Both the position numbers and the translations under genes were made by a program. From the NCBI GenBank assembly GCA_019096065.1, contig JAGUCH010000007.1:84501-148500 (forward strand): 64,000 bases of DNA. The letters are read 5' to 3'. Each line of letters starts with the position of its first letter. Within the stretch, counting starts at the first letter, position 1. The notes under the pieces are model-generated. The model ran no database searches, was not told the DNA's origin, and worked only from the letters and a program-made list of their open reading frames with translations. This DNA comes from Paracyclopina nana. Its lineage: Eukaryota; Arthropoda; Copepoda; Cyclopoida; Cyclopettidae. Below are positions 41,278-53,164 of this stretch, one piece after another.

Positions 41278-43476
41278 CAAGGACAACTGCATGCCAGGAC
41301 CTACTCATGAGTTCAGCCTCAAATCCCAAGAGATATTAGCCAGGATTCAGATGACTACTACAACACCTAAATTCAAGACCTACTCATGATTTTAGGCTAA
41401 AACCTAATGAATAAAAAGTCAGGATTCAGATCACTATTACAAAACCTTACTTCAAGACCTACTTATTATTTCAGCCTCAAATCCCAAGAGATATTAGCCA
41501 GGATTCAGATGACTATTACAACACCTAAATTCAAGACCTACTCATGATTTTAGGCTAAAACCTTATGAAAAAAAGTCTAGATTCAGATCACAAGACCTCC
41601 TTACTTTTTATTGAATAAAAAGTCAGGATTCAGATCACTATAACAAAACCTTAATTCAAGACCTACAAATTATTTATGGCTTGAACTAATGAAAAAGGAG
41701 TCAGGATCCAGAATGCTTTCATGAAACCTTATTTCAAGACCCAGATTATGTTAGTTCTTTTCTTCAAGACCTACTCATTACCAGACTGAAACTTAATAAA
41801 AATGAGCCAGGATTTATAGCGCTAGTATATCAGCTTACTTCAAGACCTACTCATTATTTAAGGCTAAAACCTAATTTATAATAAGTCGGGATTCAGAACA
41901 ACTTAATACTAGACCTACTGACTAATTTAGACTCCAAGGCCTACTCATTGCTTTTGATTCAAAAATAATCAAAAAGGATTCAGAACAAGACCTACTCATT
42001 ACTTCTCAAGTCTTTGACTTTCATCAGGAATCAGGATTTGGGCCAAACAAAAAGCCAACTTTAAGGCCTCCAAGTTGGAGCATAGCAAGATATTTGAGTA
42101 AAATATGGCTTTAAGGATTACGAAAATCAATTCTGGCTTGAGGTGACAATTCAATGAATTCTAGTGGATCGACCTAAATGAAATAGATGGAGCTCAATTA
42201 TCTGCCCTTTTTATTTAAAAATTCTCTTTTAACCCACTCAATCCCAAGTGAATCAATGCTACAGATTATTGCATGGGTTGTATGTCTTTAGTCCAAATCC
42301 CCAAAAGTCCACGAAAAAAAACACCACTTAGCTTTTGCTCTGTCCTCTGCTCAAATCATTCGAGAAGGTAAAACCACTCACTGGCTTGGACATCTAACCA
42401 TATATTTTTGGAATGCACCCAAAAAAAACCAGAATTTAGGAAAGAGCGTCAGAATTTACATCCACCTAAAGACTTAGGCATGATTCCGGATTTTGACTCT
42501 CAAGATAAAAAATTTGGTCTCAGAGCCAAAATAGGTCCAAATTCAAGTCTGCATCAAAAGTAGACATCCAATGCTTACTTATCAGTTAATGGATGAAATG
42601 AATTAATCTTTGAATTAGCTCAGGAAAATGAGTCCGCATTGCGTCAAAAAATGACGCAAAAGTAAAAGTTGGTCCTCGCATTTAAATATCAGAGAGAGTG
42701 AGTTCTTCAAGAGTTGGTCCAGATTTGGATCTGGAATAATCACATTAATTAGTAGGTCCAAGTCTTAACTTTGCTTAACAAGTTCTAAGAGGTCAAAAAT
42801 CTAGTAAATAAGACGAGAATTGCTTACCTTGGAGTTGGTCCAATTGGTCTGATCACTGTTTCAACTTTAATCACTATGTCGAATTTGTTGTCAATTTTCG
42901 CTTATTTTCTGCTTTTCTCAGTTCGGCGTTCAGCGCTGCCAAATCGGAAATTTTCCGTTGCCGCAGGAACCAGAGTGACCAGATTTGGCACCAAATTCTA
43001 TGAAAGCGCCAACGCCATTACTAATTGCCAATTGTTTCGTTTTTCGTGTGAACAAAAAAATCTATTGACATAAATTGGAATTAGTCCCGATTTCACAAGT
43101 TTTTTTGTTTTTTTTAATGTACTAAATATGGCGATTTTCATCAATGTCTGGCTCTTTTCTGTCCATGACAAAGTAGCGCTACTTTTGGCTTTAAAAAAGT
43201 TTTTTGCTAGTCAGTTTTTTAATTATCCATCCAAGGCATTAAAAGCACAATATGCAAATATGCTAAAAAATAATTTTTGGGTGCTGACCAAAAAAACAAG
43301 TTGATAATTACACAATGCTTAACTTTATTAAAGTTGTATAAAAGAAAGTATCAAAGCTGTGAAGGGAAGGATTTTTTTATTTCAACACTACAACAATACG
43401 GATTTTTCATATACTTTAAAAATTGCAGCATATTGTATTTTTAATGTTAGCAAAGTTGACAAAATGAAGCTTTAGT
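41278..43476. other. Intergenic with degenerate tandem repeats
   Basis: 2.2 kb between convergent genes. 41290-42010 is a degenerate long-unit repeat (listed separately). The remainder has no recognised gene; a 65-codon frame at 42876-43073 with a hydrophobic start was considered and not accepted. Confidence 0.5.
41290..42010. repeat. Degenerate long-unit tandem repeat
   Basis: The phrases TTCAAGACCTACTCAT, TTTTAGGCTAAAACC and AGTCAGGATTCAGATCACTA recur in order five to eight times with a unit around 90-130 bp, decaying rightward. Confidence 0.75.
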
Positions 43477-44437
43477 TCAACTAAACAGCTGCTTTTTCAC
43501 ACATTTCCAAATGCATGGATTTTTAACCAAGATGAAAATGGGAGTCACAACTGACAATTGGATGAAAATAAGCAGAAAATATTCCATAGCCAATTGTATG
43601 AGTATGCTCTTGTCATTACACTCCTTGTTGTACTGCAATACACTCACAATTGAAACGGCCAAAATGATATTCAAAAAAACTGCCTTAGAAGTGTTGAGGT
43701 TCTTATTTTTTGGCGCAGTATTGTACATTAGGTTGGCAGAGGAATTCTCTTGAGTTGGGTTCTTTTTCCTCTTTTGGCAGAAAACAAATATCTGTGATGT
43801 CACTCCAATCAGAAATGTTGCAACGGCAAGGACGTTGAAAACTCTATAAAGAATAATATTTAACATTTTTGTATCAAAGATCATCATAACATCGATACCT
43901 AAATTTGGGGACGGAATCATCATAGTCCTGCTGTTTTGACATGAACCGGAGGAGAGAATCTGGCTCCACCAGAGCCAGATTCTGGACAAAAGCCAAGAAA
44001 ATGGAGAGTGTCACATTGACATTGATTAGGAATTGGTTGAAAAATATTTCTTCAAATGGGGGAACGCTTCTCCACCAACAGATAGTCAAGGCCCGAAGCA
44101 AGTAATATTCCGAAAAGATGAAGCAAAACAAAAGTATCAGAGCAGTTCGTGGCATAACGTAGATGGCCCAAATCAAAGTGTCTTCAAGAGGATATCCTAC
44201 GATCAATCGAAGTAAGACGGCATTGGTAGGCATCAAATTAATGCCCATTGCAGCATAGCACATTTGGGAAATGAGCATGTTCAGAATTGTCCTCTTTTGG
44301 GGATCCTCCCCAGTCTTTTCATAGAAGATTATCATTGGGAACAGGGCATAAGCCACCAGTTCACCGATGATCACTATTGAAATGTGCAGAGGTTTCATCC
44401 AAGGACTTGAAAAATCCTCGCCTGTTGTCGAGTTCAT
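43477..44437 (-). CDS. Seven-transmembrane protein of unknown ligand (7TM-2)
   Basis: Two exons, 44437-43899 and 43843-43477 (539 + 367 nt, phase 2), encode 301 residues. Hydrophobic segments: PLHISIVIIGELVAYALFPM, MCYAAMGINLMPTNAVLL, WAIYVMPRTALILLFCFIF, FLINVNVTLSIFLAFVQNLA in exon 1, and VLAVATFLIGVTSQIFVF, VFLNIILAVSIVSVL, YFLLIFIQLSVVTPIFILV in exon 2, that is seven helices. The first intracellular loop carries GEDPQKRTILNMLISQMC, a GPCR-like loop-1 pattern, and the last helix ends VTPIFILVKNPCIWKC, reminiscent of the GPCR helix 7/helix 8 boundary. No DRY motif was found. The upstream frame is open to 44539, but starting at MNSTTGEDF makes exon 1 the same length as in 7TM-3. Orphan receptor is inference; subfamily not recognised. 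Confidence 0.75.
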
Positions 44438-44998
44438 CTCTTCAGCTCTCAACAGGAGGAAACAACGTTCTGTGTTCCAACTAGACTTGAGATTATGGCT
44501 TTCTAAAGCGCTTCCTTTGAGAGCAGTTTTCAATTGCACAATTCATTTGAACAAAGAAGATTTCTCATCATTTTGTTTTTGGCTTTCACTTACCTTCTTT
44601 CCTTCTTTGGGTTTCTCTAACTTTCCCCTAAAGCCTCTAAGCATGGCACAGAAAACACATTTTTTGAAGTTTTTCAAGTATGGCTAATTAGCTACTAGAT
44701 TTTTGCTAAAGTCGTTAAATGTAACAGGGAATCCAAATTGAGATTATTGGCTACTAAATGGTTTCTAAAACCTAACATGAAAGAAAAAGTACTTGTTGCT
44801 AGACATTGTTTAGCATTTGCACATGTTGAACAATTGAGTACTGAACCCAACAGATTCTGAATCAGGGTCAAATGTACACTGATACACAGATTTTTATCAT
44901 TTGTGCAATTTATTCTTTTGATTAACATTCTATTGGTACATTGTAATAAGAACTTCTTAGAAGCTATACACAATTGCATTACTCCTCAAAAGCACATG
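44438..44998. other. Intergenic between 7TM-2 and 7TM-3
   Basis: About 560 bp between tandem same-strand genes; should contain the 7TM-2 promoter. No remnant of another family member or RNA gene was recognised. Confidence 0.4.
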
Positions 44999-45960
44999 TC
45001 AATTGTAAAGCTGCTTTTTAACACATTTCCAAATGCATGGATTCTTAGCCAAGACAAAAATGGGAGTCACAAATGACAATTGAACAAAAATGAGCAAAAA
45101 ATACTCAATTGTTAGTTGCTGAGGCACATTGGCATCACCAACATTCTTGGAGTAGTGCAATGTGCATACAATCAAAGCAACCAAAACAATATTCAAAATG
45201 ATTGCAGATGATGTATTGAGGCTTTTGTTTTTTGATGCTGTGTTGTAGGTTGGACCAGCAGTGTTAATCACTTGTGGTGGCCTCTCTTTCCTTTTTTGTG
45301 CCATGACAAATATCTGGGAAATCACTCCAATAAAAAAAGTAACGATAGCAAGGGCATTGAAAACTCTAAATACAGTGGATGATTAACCCAGTAACAGCAA
45401 ATTTAGCCCCAAAACACTTACCCATAAGATGGAATTGATTCATCATACACCATTTGCTTTGACATAAAAAGATGAAGAACATCTTGCTTCACCAGAGCCA
45501 AATTCTGGACTAAAGCCAAGAAAATGGAGAGTGTCACATTGACATTGATTAGGAATTGGTTGAAAAATATTTCTTCAAATGGGGGAATGCTTCTCCACCA
45601 ACAGATAGTCAATGCCCGAATAAGGTAGAATTCCGAAAAAATGAAGCAGAAAAGGATAATCAGTACAGATTTTGGCATGATGAAGATGGCCCAAATCAAT
45701 GTTTCATCTAGCGGATGTCCTATGATTAATCGCAGTAAGACTGCATTGGTGGGCATCAAATTAATGCCCATAGTAGCATAGCACATTTGGGAAATGAGCA
45801 TGTTCAGAATTGTCCTCTTTTGGGGATCCTCGCCATTCTTTTCATAGAAGATTATCATTGGGAACAAGGTGTAAGCTACAATTTCACCAACAATTACAAC
45901 TGAGATAACAAAAATTTTCATCCAGGGAGCCAAAAAATCCTCATCATTTGTTGAAGTCAT
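44999..45960 (-). CDS. Seven-transmembrane protein of unknown ligand (7TM-3)
   Basis: Two exons, 45960-45422 and 45365-44999, exactly 539 + 367 nt as in 7TM-2, encode 301 residues. The same loop-1 motif (GEDPQKRTILNMLISQMC) and the same seven hydrophobic segments are present, with a Pro-free tail KNPCIWKCVKKQLYN. A cytoplasmic loop between helices 5 and 6 is short and basic (AQKRKERPPQ). The upstream ATG at 45975 is in frame but gives an unmatched MAATD extension. Tandem duplicate of 7TM-2, same orientation. The high conservation of transmembrane segments and the variability of helix 5-6 loops suggest receptor-like function, unproven. Confidence 0.77.
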
Positions 45961-46608
45961 GTCTGTGGCAGCCAAATATCTACTGACAAGTTTTTCAACT
46001 ACAAATTTTAAGCTTTCTCAAGCCTTACATAATTTTTGTTGCTTGCTAGGAGATTACTTAACAAGTGATCTAAGTAAAAAATTACCAAGTACTATTTTAA
46101 AGATATGGGCTCATTATCTTCCGCGTCTTTGATCGTAGCATGGTTGCGGTTGTTATCGGTTCTTATTTACTGACGAGGTTGCGATGTCAGTAAATAAGAA
46201 GCGATAACAACCGTAACCAAGTCACGATCAAAGACGCGGAAGATAATGAGCCATGAACTTACTCTTTCTGGTGATAACAATTTGGGACTGAATGCTGATT
46301 TACAAGGAGATGAAAAGTGTGAGCCAATTATCTCAAGCATTTCAAGCATTCAAGAGTAGCCATGATATCCAACAAATTAGCCTTGAGGAAGCTCCAATTT
46401 GTTGCTTTAAACAAGGAGTCAATAAACCTCACCAATTACTGAATGCTTGAAAAGGACCATTAGCAGCCAAAATAATTGGATAAATCCAAAATATTTTGTT
46501 TTGTATGGTGTAGCATTTTATGAGCTTTGAAGACAGGAGCAAAGGAAAGACTTATCTAGATTTCATTCATGTCTTACATTTTAAAGACTTTTTTTAAACA
46601 TGAAATAT
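45961..46608. other. Intergenic containing a small foldback element
   Basis: About 650 bp; contains the 145 bp palindromic element at 46108-46252. Otherwise no recognised feature. Confidence 0.45.
46108..46252. mobile_element. 145 bp palindromic MITE-like element
   Basis: GGCTCATTATCTTCCGCGTC on the left end is mirrored by GACGCGGAAGATAATGAGCC on the right; arms of about 65 bp fold around a short loop near 46175-46185. Both arms include TTTGATCGT and TTATTTACTGAC stretches. ATG immediately flanks both ends (46105-46107 and 46253-46255), a possible 3 bp target-site duplication. GC content is above the surroundings. Confidence 0.8.
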
Positions 46609-46998
46609 CTAGGAATTGTGCACTACCAAAAATGGCTCCAGCTCAAATTCAGATGAGCTCAGCTGAGATTGCCTTCTGTTTCTTTCATTGTTGGACTGAA
46701 CCAAAGCTCTGGTGTCTTGGCTGATTTCATTTTCTTCATTCCTCATGCAGACAGTGAAAATGCACAGAATGTAAACAACTGTCATGCCTGCAGAGCCCAT
46801 GATAAGCACAGTGGACAAGGCCAACACTGAACTGGCACTTTGATTCAATTTCACAATTGTTGGGCCACTTTTTTCAAATGGGAAATTTGAGCTGTCATCC
46901 CTGTGTTCTGTTTCTGTTGGTGTTGGTATGTAAATTGAGGAAGCGAAGCTTAAAAGTTCCACCAAAAAAGTCACAAGCACAACAGCACTTTGAGTCAT
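46609..46998 (-). CDS. Small single-pass membrane protein, unknown function
   Basis: An intronless frame of 129 residues. Residues 1-21 form a signal peptide (SAVVLVTFLVELLSFASS), followed by a short polar ectodomain rich in Thr/Glu, a transmembrane helix at about 58-83 (LALSTVLIMGSAGMTVVYIL) and a charged cytoplasmic tail with SSSEFELEPF near the end. Type I topology is predicted. It starts 59 bp downstream of the stop of 7TM-4 on the same strand, so it may share regulation with it. No family was recognised. Confidence 0.6.
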   Translation of the reverse strand: MTQSAVVLVTFLVELLSFASSIYIPTPTETEHRDDSSNFPFEKSGPTIVKLNQSASSVLALSTVLIMGSAGMTVVYILCIFTVCMRNEENEISQDTRALVQSNNERNRRQSQLSSSEFELEPFLVVHNS

Positions 46999-47057
46999 TT
47001 TTTGTTATCTTCAAATCTGCTTTATCTTCAAGTCAGACTATTGACACTGATTACTGA

Positions 47058-48290
47058 TTAAAAGCCAAGGACTTCTTTCACAATTTCTAGAGTTGGTTTG
47101 ATGTTCCTTCGCTTTGTCAGGAAAAATAATCCTGGCAGTACAATTGATGGAATGACATAAAGGGATGCCAAGTAAAAGAAGGAAATGAAGGCATAATTTG
47201 AGTCTAGTGGCAAATCAACCTCAGCTAACAGAGCAAAAAGTAAAAACATCCCAAGGATTAGAGATGTGCACAAAATGATTCCAAGAGATCCAAGGATCTG
47301 GTCATTTTTCCCTCCAGCATCTTGGAATGGCTGAACGTGGTCTCTTTGGGTGAATTTCTTGTACCCTATCACAAATCCGTTGATCAGAAGAAGCATTGAG
47401 CCCAAGCCAAGAGGTAGCATTGTGGTTCTGAAAGAATACTAGCAAAAGTAGACATTCCTTAGTGACTAACTTTAAAAAAGCTTTTGATGCTTACAGAAAG
47501 CGAGTTAACCTTAGAAAGTCATTGTCATCTCTAGGCACTTTATAGCCAATCAAGAAAATAAAATGTGAATTGCTGCTCAATTCCCTTAGAAACCATCTTG
47601 AGGAAGCAGTCACAAGGGCTATTAGAACATTGGCCAAATTCAAGGCTTTAGACAGGAATTGCTCATTGATCAAAGCCATTCTTGACCATTTGAGAATACA
47701 AAAGCACCTGAACATAGCAGACTCCACCCAAACAAGCATAGCATTGTAAGCACTTGCTGATGTTGCTACAACAATCCAAGTTCCAGCATAATATCCTAAA
47801 AAAAAAGGAAATTTTCAATGAGCTCAACTAATTTTGCACATGAAAGGAAACATGCACATTTGAGGTTAAGAAACTCAAGGAAGAGATTAAAAATTCAGGC
47901 CAAAGATCAATTCATACCCACTGGCCCAAATGCTACTCGATATGTCATTAATGGCAATGTAGAAATGATGTATCCTATCAGGAACAGGCACAAATCAGAT
48001 ATCAAGATGTTGTTCAATGTCCTTTTCTGGGGGTCCTGGCCAAATTTCTCAAATAAGTGAATGCAAGCTAGCAGGAAGTTTCCAACTGTGGCAACAACCA
48101 GACCACCCAGTAAAGCAATTATTTTTATAGATAGGACATCTAAATGAGTACACTGAAAGGAGTTGAGAACTTCAGCTAGATTATCCATTTTATGGTATCC
48201 TATCCCTTCAACAATCAATGCTCTAATGGTTACTTCATCTATGTGGCTGTGATTCAAAGAAAGCAAGAAAAACATGTTTTGTTTCATCAT
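47058..48290 (-). CDS. Divergent seven-transmembrane protein (7TM-4)
   Basis: Three exons, 48290-47918, 47795-47495 and 47427-47058, phases 1 and 2, encode up to 347 residues. The loop-1 motif FEKFGQDPQKRTLNNILISD ties it to 7TM-1 to 7TM-3, but intron positions and length differ. Hydrophobic segments: IIALLGGLVVATVGNFLLA, LCLFLIGYIISTLPLM, AGTWIVVATSASAYNAML, LNLANVLIALVTASS, LPLGLGSMLLLINGFVIG, ILCTSLILGMFLLFALLA, ISFFYLASLYVIPSIVLPG. The N-terminus could instead begin at the Met at 48188. It ends TLEIVKEVLGF. Probably an older relative in the same receptor-like group; no ligand or G protein can be inferred. Confidence 0.72.
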
Positions 48291-48368
48291 AAGAAAAGTT
48301 GAGATGTAATTCCTTTTTTAAGTGGTTAATGCATGTTTATTCTTTCAGTAATCTTAAGAGCAATGTTT

Positions 48369-49410
48369 TCAAAATTTGCAGGATCTGAAAGGTGCAGCGA
48401 CATCAATAAATGTAGCTGTTCTAGTAGAAGCAAAGCCCATTGGTATATCTTCAGAGCACTCTTCCCCTCCAAAGGAATTCACTCCAATCTGGAAGTACTT
48501 GTTCTTCCTTTTGATCACAACAGGCCCTAAAACTGGCTTTAGTCTGTGACGCTTAATGAATACTTATCATAGGATTACCACCACTGTCCCCACTACAGAT
48601 ACCTCCATTTAACCATGTGGCACAAAAGAAATTTGCAACCAGGCCCAAAGTGACATCACCATAGTAATTGGCACAAACAGATTCTTGAACCACAGACAGT
48701 TTGGCTTGCTTCAAAATCAGGCTGGGTTCACCATAATTTGAAGTTTGACCCCATCCCATTGCAATGACCTGAGCGCCTGTATCAGGATCTTCAGCTGGTG
48801 AAGGTGCTAGGCAAATAGGTTTGATATTTGGCTGGCCCTTGGGCAGCTTTTCTTCCAGATTCAAAATGACATAATCTGGAACTGGTATTCCAATTTCAAC
48901 ATCAAAACTTGGTATGGTGAATGATTTGACTTTGTATTGGTGTGCTGAAAACATGTAATTGGAGCCAACTGTGACTATGTAATCACTTGGCGAGTTTAAT
49001 TCCCCATATGACTCCAGGGCGCAATGCAAAGCAGTGAGAATTTTGGATCTTGAAATGATACTTGCACTGCACATGAAGTAGTGTTTGCCGTAGTAATTGT
49101 ACCATACTGCTGCCATCCATGGAAACTTGGTTGGGCTGGTCACATTGGCACCTTCAACAATCTTCAGGGAATCCTTTTCATCCTGAAGAACCTTCTGGCC
49201 TTTTCTTTGCAATTCCTCAAGAGTTATTCTGTCAGTAAGTTTAGTCACATCCAATGGCTGCACCGGAGTGTAAGGAGTGTAAGTGTACGGAGTAGACTTT
49301 GGAGCACTTAGTGCCACCATGGCTAATCCCTAGAATTTGCTGATCATTTGACATCAAATTCAACATTATAGACAACTCACCAAAATGACCATCAGTTTAG
49401 GATAAATCAT
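48369..49410 (-). CDS. Secreted S1 serine protease, non-trypsin specificity
   Basis: Three exons, 49410-49381, 49329-48579 and 48526-48369, encode 312 residues. A signal peptide is split between exons 1 and 2 (MIYPKLMVIL + GLAMVALSA). A pro-region of about 45 residues ends before IVEGANV (K66|I67 activation site). The catalytic triad is present: H112 in TALHC, D162 in PDYVILNL, S259 in GDSGG, the last split by a 52 nt intron. The residue at the base of the S1 pocket (six before the serine) is Gly rather than Asp, so trypsin-like cleavage is not expected; elastase or chymotrypsin-like preference is likelier. The C-terminal exon gives YFQIGVNSFGGEECSE, a normal end for the fold. A digestive or immune role cannot be distinguished. 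Confidence 0.88.
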
Positions 49411-50036
49411 TACTTCTCAGTCTGAAGTCCCATGAAGGATTGGTCAAAGGTGGGCAAAACATTTTAGTATTCTCTAGCTAAAATTGTTTTTTGCTTGATC
49501 TCACAGAAGATATGAATTTGACATTTGTGATTCATTTTGTGGCATCTACTAAAACCCCATAAAGCGCTTCTTAATGCCAACATAAGCTTCATATTTAAAA
49601 TCGATAATGACCTTCAAAAGCTTGACTCCATCATGAAAATGTGAATATCAAAGAATATACAGAATTTAATTATGATGTGGTAAACAGTGCAAAGGAAAAA
49701 CATGTTATTTATATCATTAGAAATGTTGGCAAGTGTTTCTGCAATTGTACTCCAGACTTTATATGCAGTTGGAATTCATGAATTTACTGCTCTTTTTAAA
49801 ACTAAATTGTGTTTATAATGACCAAGATAGACTTAAAAAACAATAGAGCTTTCTACTATGCATATTTTCTCTCTTTTTAACAATTCCACAGGTATGCTCA
49901 GAAGACATTTTTATTAGGCATATGATAATATAAGCTCTGAAAGTATTGATTTTCTGGTGTGGCTTTCTTTACCAAAAGTAGGCCAAATTGAGTTTAAAGC
50001 CTACTGCACAAAAGCATACAGGTATTACAAAAAAAA
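49411..50036. other. Divergent intergenic, protease / multidomain lectin
   Basis: About 630 bp of AT-rich sequence between head-to-head genes, expected to contain both promoters. No other feature recognised. Confidence 0.4.
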
Positions 50037-52418
50037 ATGCAACAGCATGAAAAGCTGAGCAAAATCTTAACTTGCCTGTTAATTATTCAGCTGTGCTTTG
50101 CTGATCAGTGCACTTTCCCACCAAAGCCTTTGGGTGGAGATTTCAAAGTGTTGACACTGTTTCCCAAGAAAGTTGTTGAGTATTCCTGCATTCCTGGCTT
50201 CCATCTTTATGGAGAAGAAACAGCTGAATGTGATCAAGCCTGGAGTAATGGGAAAAAAGGGCCACTATGTCTAGTAGACTTTGGCCTCAGAAAATTGGCT
50301 TCTTCCTCTTCGAATGGAAATGATGCTCTCATTCCATTGCAAGGAAAATGGACATCTAAACACTCTAGTAATTTCAATTTTATAAACTGTATCATTCAAT
50401 TTAATGCTTTCTTTGCTATGAAGGTAGTGAAAAATGCTTCCAGACCAGAAGTGAAGACAAAACAGCTTGGTGGACAGTTGATCTCATGCAGGAAATTGAC
50501 ATAATAGCTGTCAATTTGACCTTTGCTGAGGACCAACAAATTCCAAAAAGGTAATCAAATTTCTTGAATTTGGTTTTAAGACTAATTCAATATTCTATAA
50601 AGCATGGAGATCAGGGCAGGAAATGGAAGTGACTACAAGGGTAACCCACTCTGCAACTGGATCAGCAATGGGGCCAAGCCAGAACAAAGGCACTTTTTCC
50701 TGGTTGACTGTGAGAAAGTGGCCAGATTTGTTTCAGTCACAGCAATTGGCTCTCACATTCCATTGACACTTTGTGCTGTCAACATTCTTGTATCGCCTCT
50801 CAAGGCGCAATCTCCCATTTTGTGCAGCTCAGAATCAAATCAAAGTGGAGAGTTTCTCACCTTCAATGGAGAATGTTATTTGAGAGATCCTAAGGTATTT
50901 AATATTATGGAACAAATAAATAGAAGAAATACCATTCCTTTTCCAGTCCAAGTTGAGCTTCAATGAAACTGTCAATTTTTGTGATAACCATGGCATGGAT
51001 GTTTTGACCAACAGAAACTTGAGAGGGTATGAGACCATGGTGGCCATGGAAAATGTGGGCAAAGTGGGAAGAAAAGTGATTTGGATAGGGGCTCAAATGA
51101 AGCTTAGAAACAAATGGGTGTGGACTGATTACCACACCTCAGAATGGTATGCATAAAATTAATCTTGGCTAACTATTTAAAGATACAAAACTTTTAAGAA
51201 GTCTTCTCTTTTAAAAGAGCATAATTTTTCAATCTAAATTTTAAAAGAAGAATTCTTGTAACTATAAATAGAAATATTTGACATAATTTATGAAGATGAA
51301 TCTTGACTTGTCATATTTGGGCAATTTACACTTTAAATAGGCCATGGAATGGGCAAGAGGTGGAAGTGCAACCCTGGGGCTTAGGAGAGCCAAGTGGAGA
51401 AGATTGTGTGGTCACAGACTCAGCCCTCCAGTGGCAATGGAATAGTGTGAGATGTGTCATCTCAGCTCACCCCATTTGTGAGTCCAAAATTCAGAAATGC
51501 CCAAGTCCTGATGTCAAAGCTGCCTCTTACATCACAACCCAAATTGGTATAATGTCATAACTCCAGCTGACACAGCATAAAATTATCATAAAGTTAATAT
51601 GCCATTTTAGGGTCAGCAGAATTCCTTGATACTGGTGCACTGGTGACCTATCAATGTCAAGAAGGGTATGTCCTTCAAGCTGGAAATGAGAACAGAACTT
51701 GCTTAGAAAATGGAATCTGGTCTGGAGAAGCACCCACTTGCATGCATGTGGACTGCGAAAATATTTTACTTGGTAAGTTGATTATGCTGTATTCTCATTA
51801 TGATGGTGTGTGCATTGCTTTAATTCAGAGAGTAATCAAGAGAATGTGGAATATGTGGATAATAGAACAACTTATGGAGCTTTGGCCAAAATTAGCTGCA
51901 AAAGGGGATACTCACCCTTGGTGACAGAAAAGTACGATACTTTGCTGTACCAATGTGGTCTCTTTGGATGGTCCGTTTTGGATCCCAAATTGAAATGTAT
52001 TTCCTTGCAAAATTGTGATCAATACACCCTGAGAGTAAGTGATCTATGTAATTTAAAATATTTCACACTGAATGTTTTACTGCAGGATAATAGGGTACAA
52101 ATGGATGTTGTGATAGATACAGATGGCCAAGTGATGGCTTATTTTTCTTGTCAAACTGGAGCATTGAAGGGGCCAAAAAATCTGCAGTGCTCAGAGCTGT
52201 TCAAAATTGATGAACAGCAACAACCTTTTTGTGAAGAATTAAGCATTACAGCCAATAATGACATGGATGTCAAAATCTTGCATTTTGAAACAGTGAACAA
52301 GACAAATTCCACCAGTGAAGATGACAGCTCTACTTTTTTTCAAAATGGAGGAGGAGAAAAGTCTATCATTTCCAACATTGCTTTATTTTTAGTGGTCAGC
52401 CAGATAATCCTGAATTAA
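50037..52418 (+). CDS. GPI-anchored sushi-fucolectin-CTLD-sushi protein (full copy)
   Basis: Eight exons: 50037-50367, 50424-50550, 50603-50894, 50947-51146, 51341-51546, 51611-51772, 51829-52034 and 52086-52418; 618 residues. Order: signal peptide (ILTCLLIIQLCFADQ); sushi 1 (about 24-80); fucolectin/tachylectin-type F5/8C domain (FGLRKLASSSSNG, KCFQTRSEDKTAWWTVDL, FVSVTAIGSHIPLTLCAVNI); C-type lectin domain (CYLRDPK, VIWIGAQMK, GEPSGEDC, WNSVRC, ICES); sushi 2 and 3; a tail with NKTNST sites; and a hydrophobic C-terminus (SNIALFLVVSQIILN) typical of a GPI signal. The CTLD has EPS and WNS where Ca-binding lectins have EPN and WND. Intron 7 (51 nt) is in frame without a stop. Converges on the next gene with only 37 bp between stops. 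Probable surface recognition or complement-like adhesion protein. Confidence 0.87.
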
Positions 52419-52455
52419 ACAAAATATAGTATAGTGACAAAAGAGACCATCAAAA

Positions 52456-52904
52456 CTAAGAAGCAAAAGCATTGAGTTGGAAAAGGTCATTCAGGTCCAA
52501 ATCACCACCTTCTTCCACTTTTTGGTTGAGCCTCTCATCAAAAAGGAAAGGAAATTGACTGGCAATTTTTCCATACAAGTCCAAAAGTTGCTCTTTTTTC
52601 AAAGCTGAAAAAATTGATTATATGCAAACATATGGAGGGTCAATTATACTGTTTATTACCTTCATTAACCATTCTTGGCCCATGGGTGCCCTCATTTAGC
52701 AGCAAATGTTTAAATGCCACAATTCTGGGTCTATAAGCATGATCTAACTCAAGAGGTCTTCTAATTATCCTTGATGGGAAGATACTTTTTGCTCTATTTA
52801 AAACAAATAATATTACATCTATGGATTGACTATATTGAAATAAATTACCTTGCAGCAACAGAGAATGCAAAGACTAGCAATATCACTAAAGCTTTTCCAC
52901 CCAT
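52456..52904 (-). CDS. Small secreted protein, unknown function (copy 1)
   Basis: Three short exons, 52904-52849, 52793-52660 and 52604-52456 (phases 2 and 1), encode 112 residues. A signal peptide (MGGKALVILLVFAFSVAA) is followed by a basic segment with dibasic sites (ARRAKSIFPSRIIRRPLELD), a middle part (RPRIVAFKHLLLNEGTHG) and an acidic C-terminus (QKVEEGGDLDLNDLFQL). There are no cysteines in the mature protein. Dibasic sites make a processed peptide precursor conceivable but no known neuropeptide was recognised. Copy 2 at 58.8 kb differs by one residue by eye (L to F in the signal peptide). It lies between the lectin, with which it converges, and the DEG/ENaC gene, 260 bp away on the same strand. 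Confidence 0.72.
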
Positions 52905-53164
52905 TTTCAGCTCTGAGTCTTTAGAATAACTGATCATACATTGATCCCGAGTCTCTGATTTATACAATAACCTTCTTCTCTCTTTAGAGCAATTTGGGCT
53001 CATGACAAAGAGTGACATGAACCATGAATATGGAATGGAAAGTGAATTATTTATTTTGAATCTCAAACCTTTTGCAAGAAATAGCAAGCAACACATTTTT
53101 TTAAAGAATTTACATGAATTTCAAAGTGATTTAGGCATTTTAACTAATGTTGATAGATTGTGGA

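Noticed and set aside
42876-43073. 65-codon frame with a hydrophobic N-terminus resembling a signal peptide
   Set aside because: No family resemblance, no conserved copy and no supporting splice structure; CTTTTCTCAG inside it looks as much like a splice acceptor as coding sequence.
48553-48578. Ending the protease at the in-frame TAA just after GDSGGNPMISIH
   Set aside because: A 52 nt GT-AG intron starting within GGN restores GDSGGPVV and a normal S1 C-terminal segment encoded at 48526-48369.
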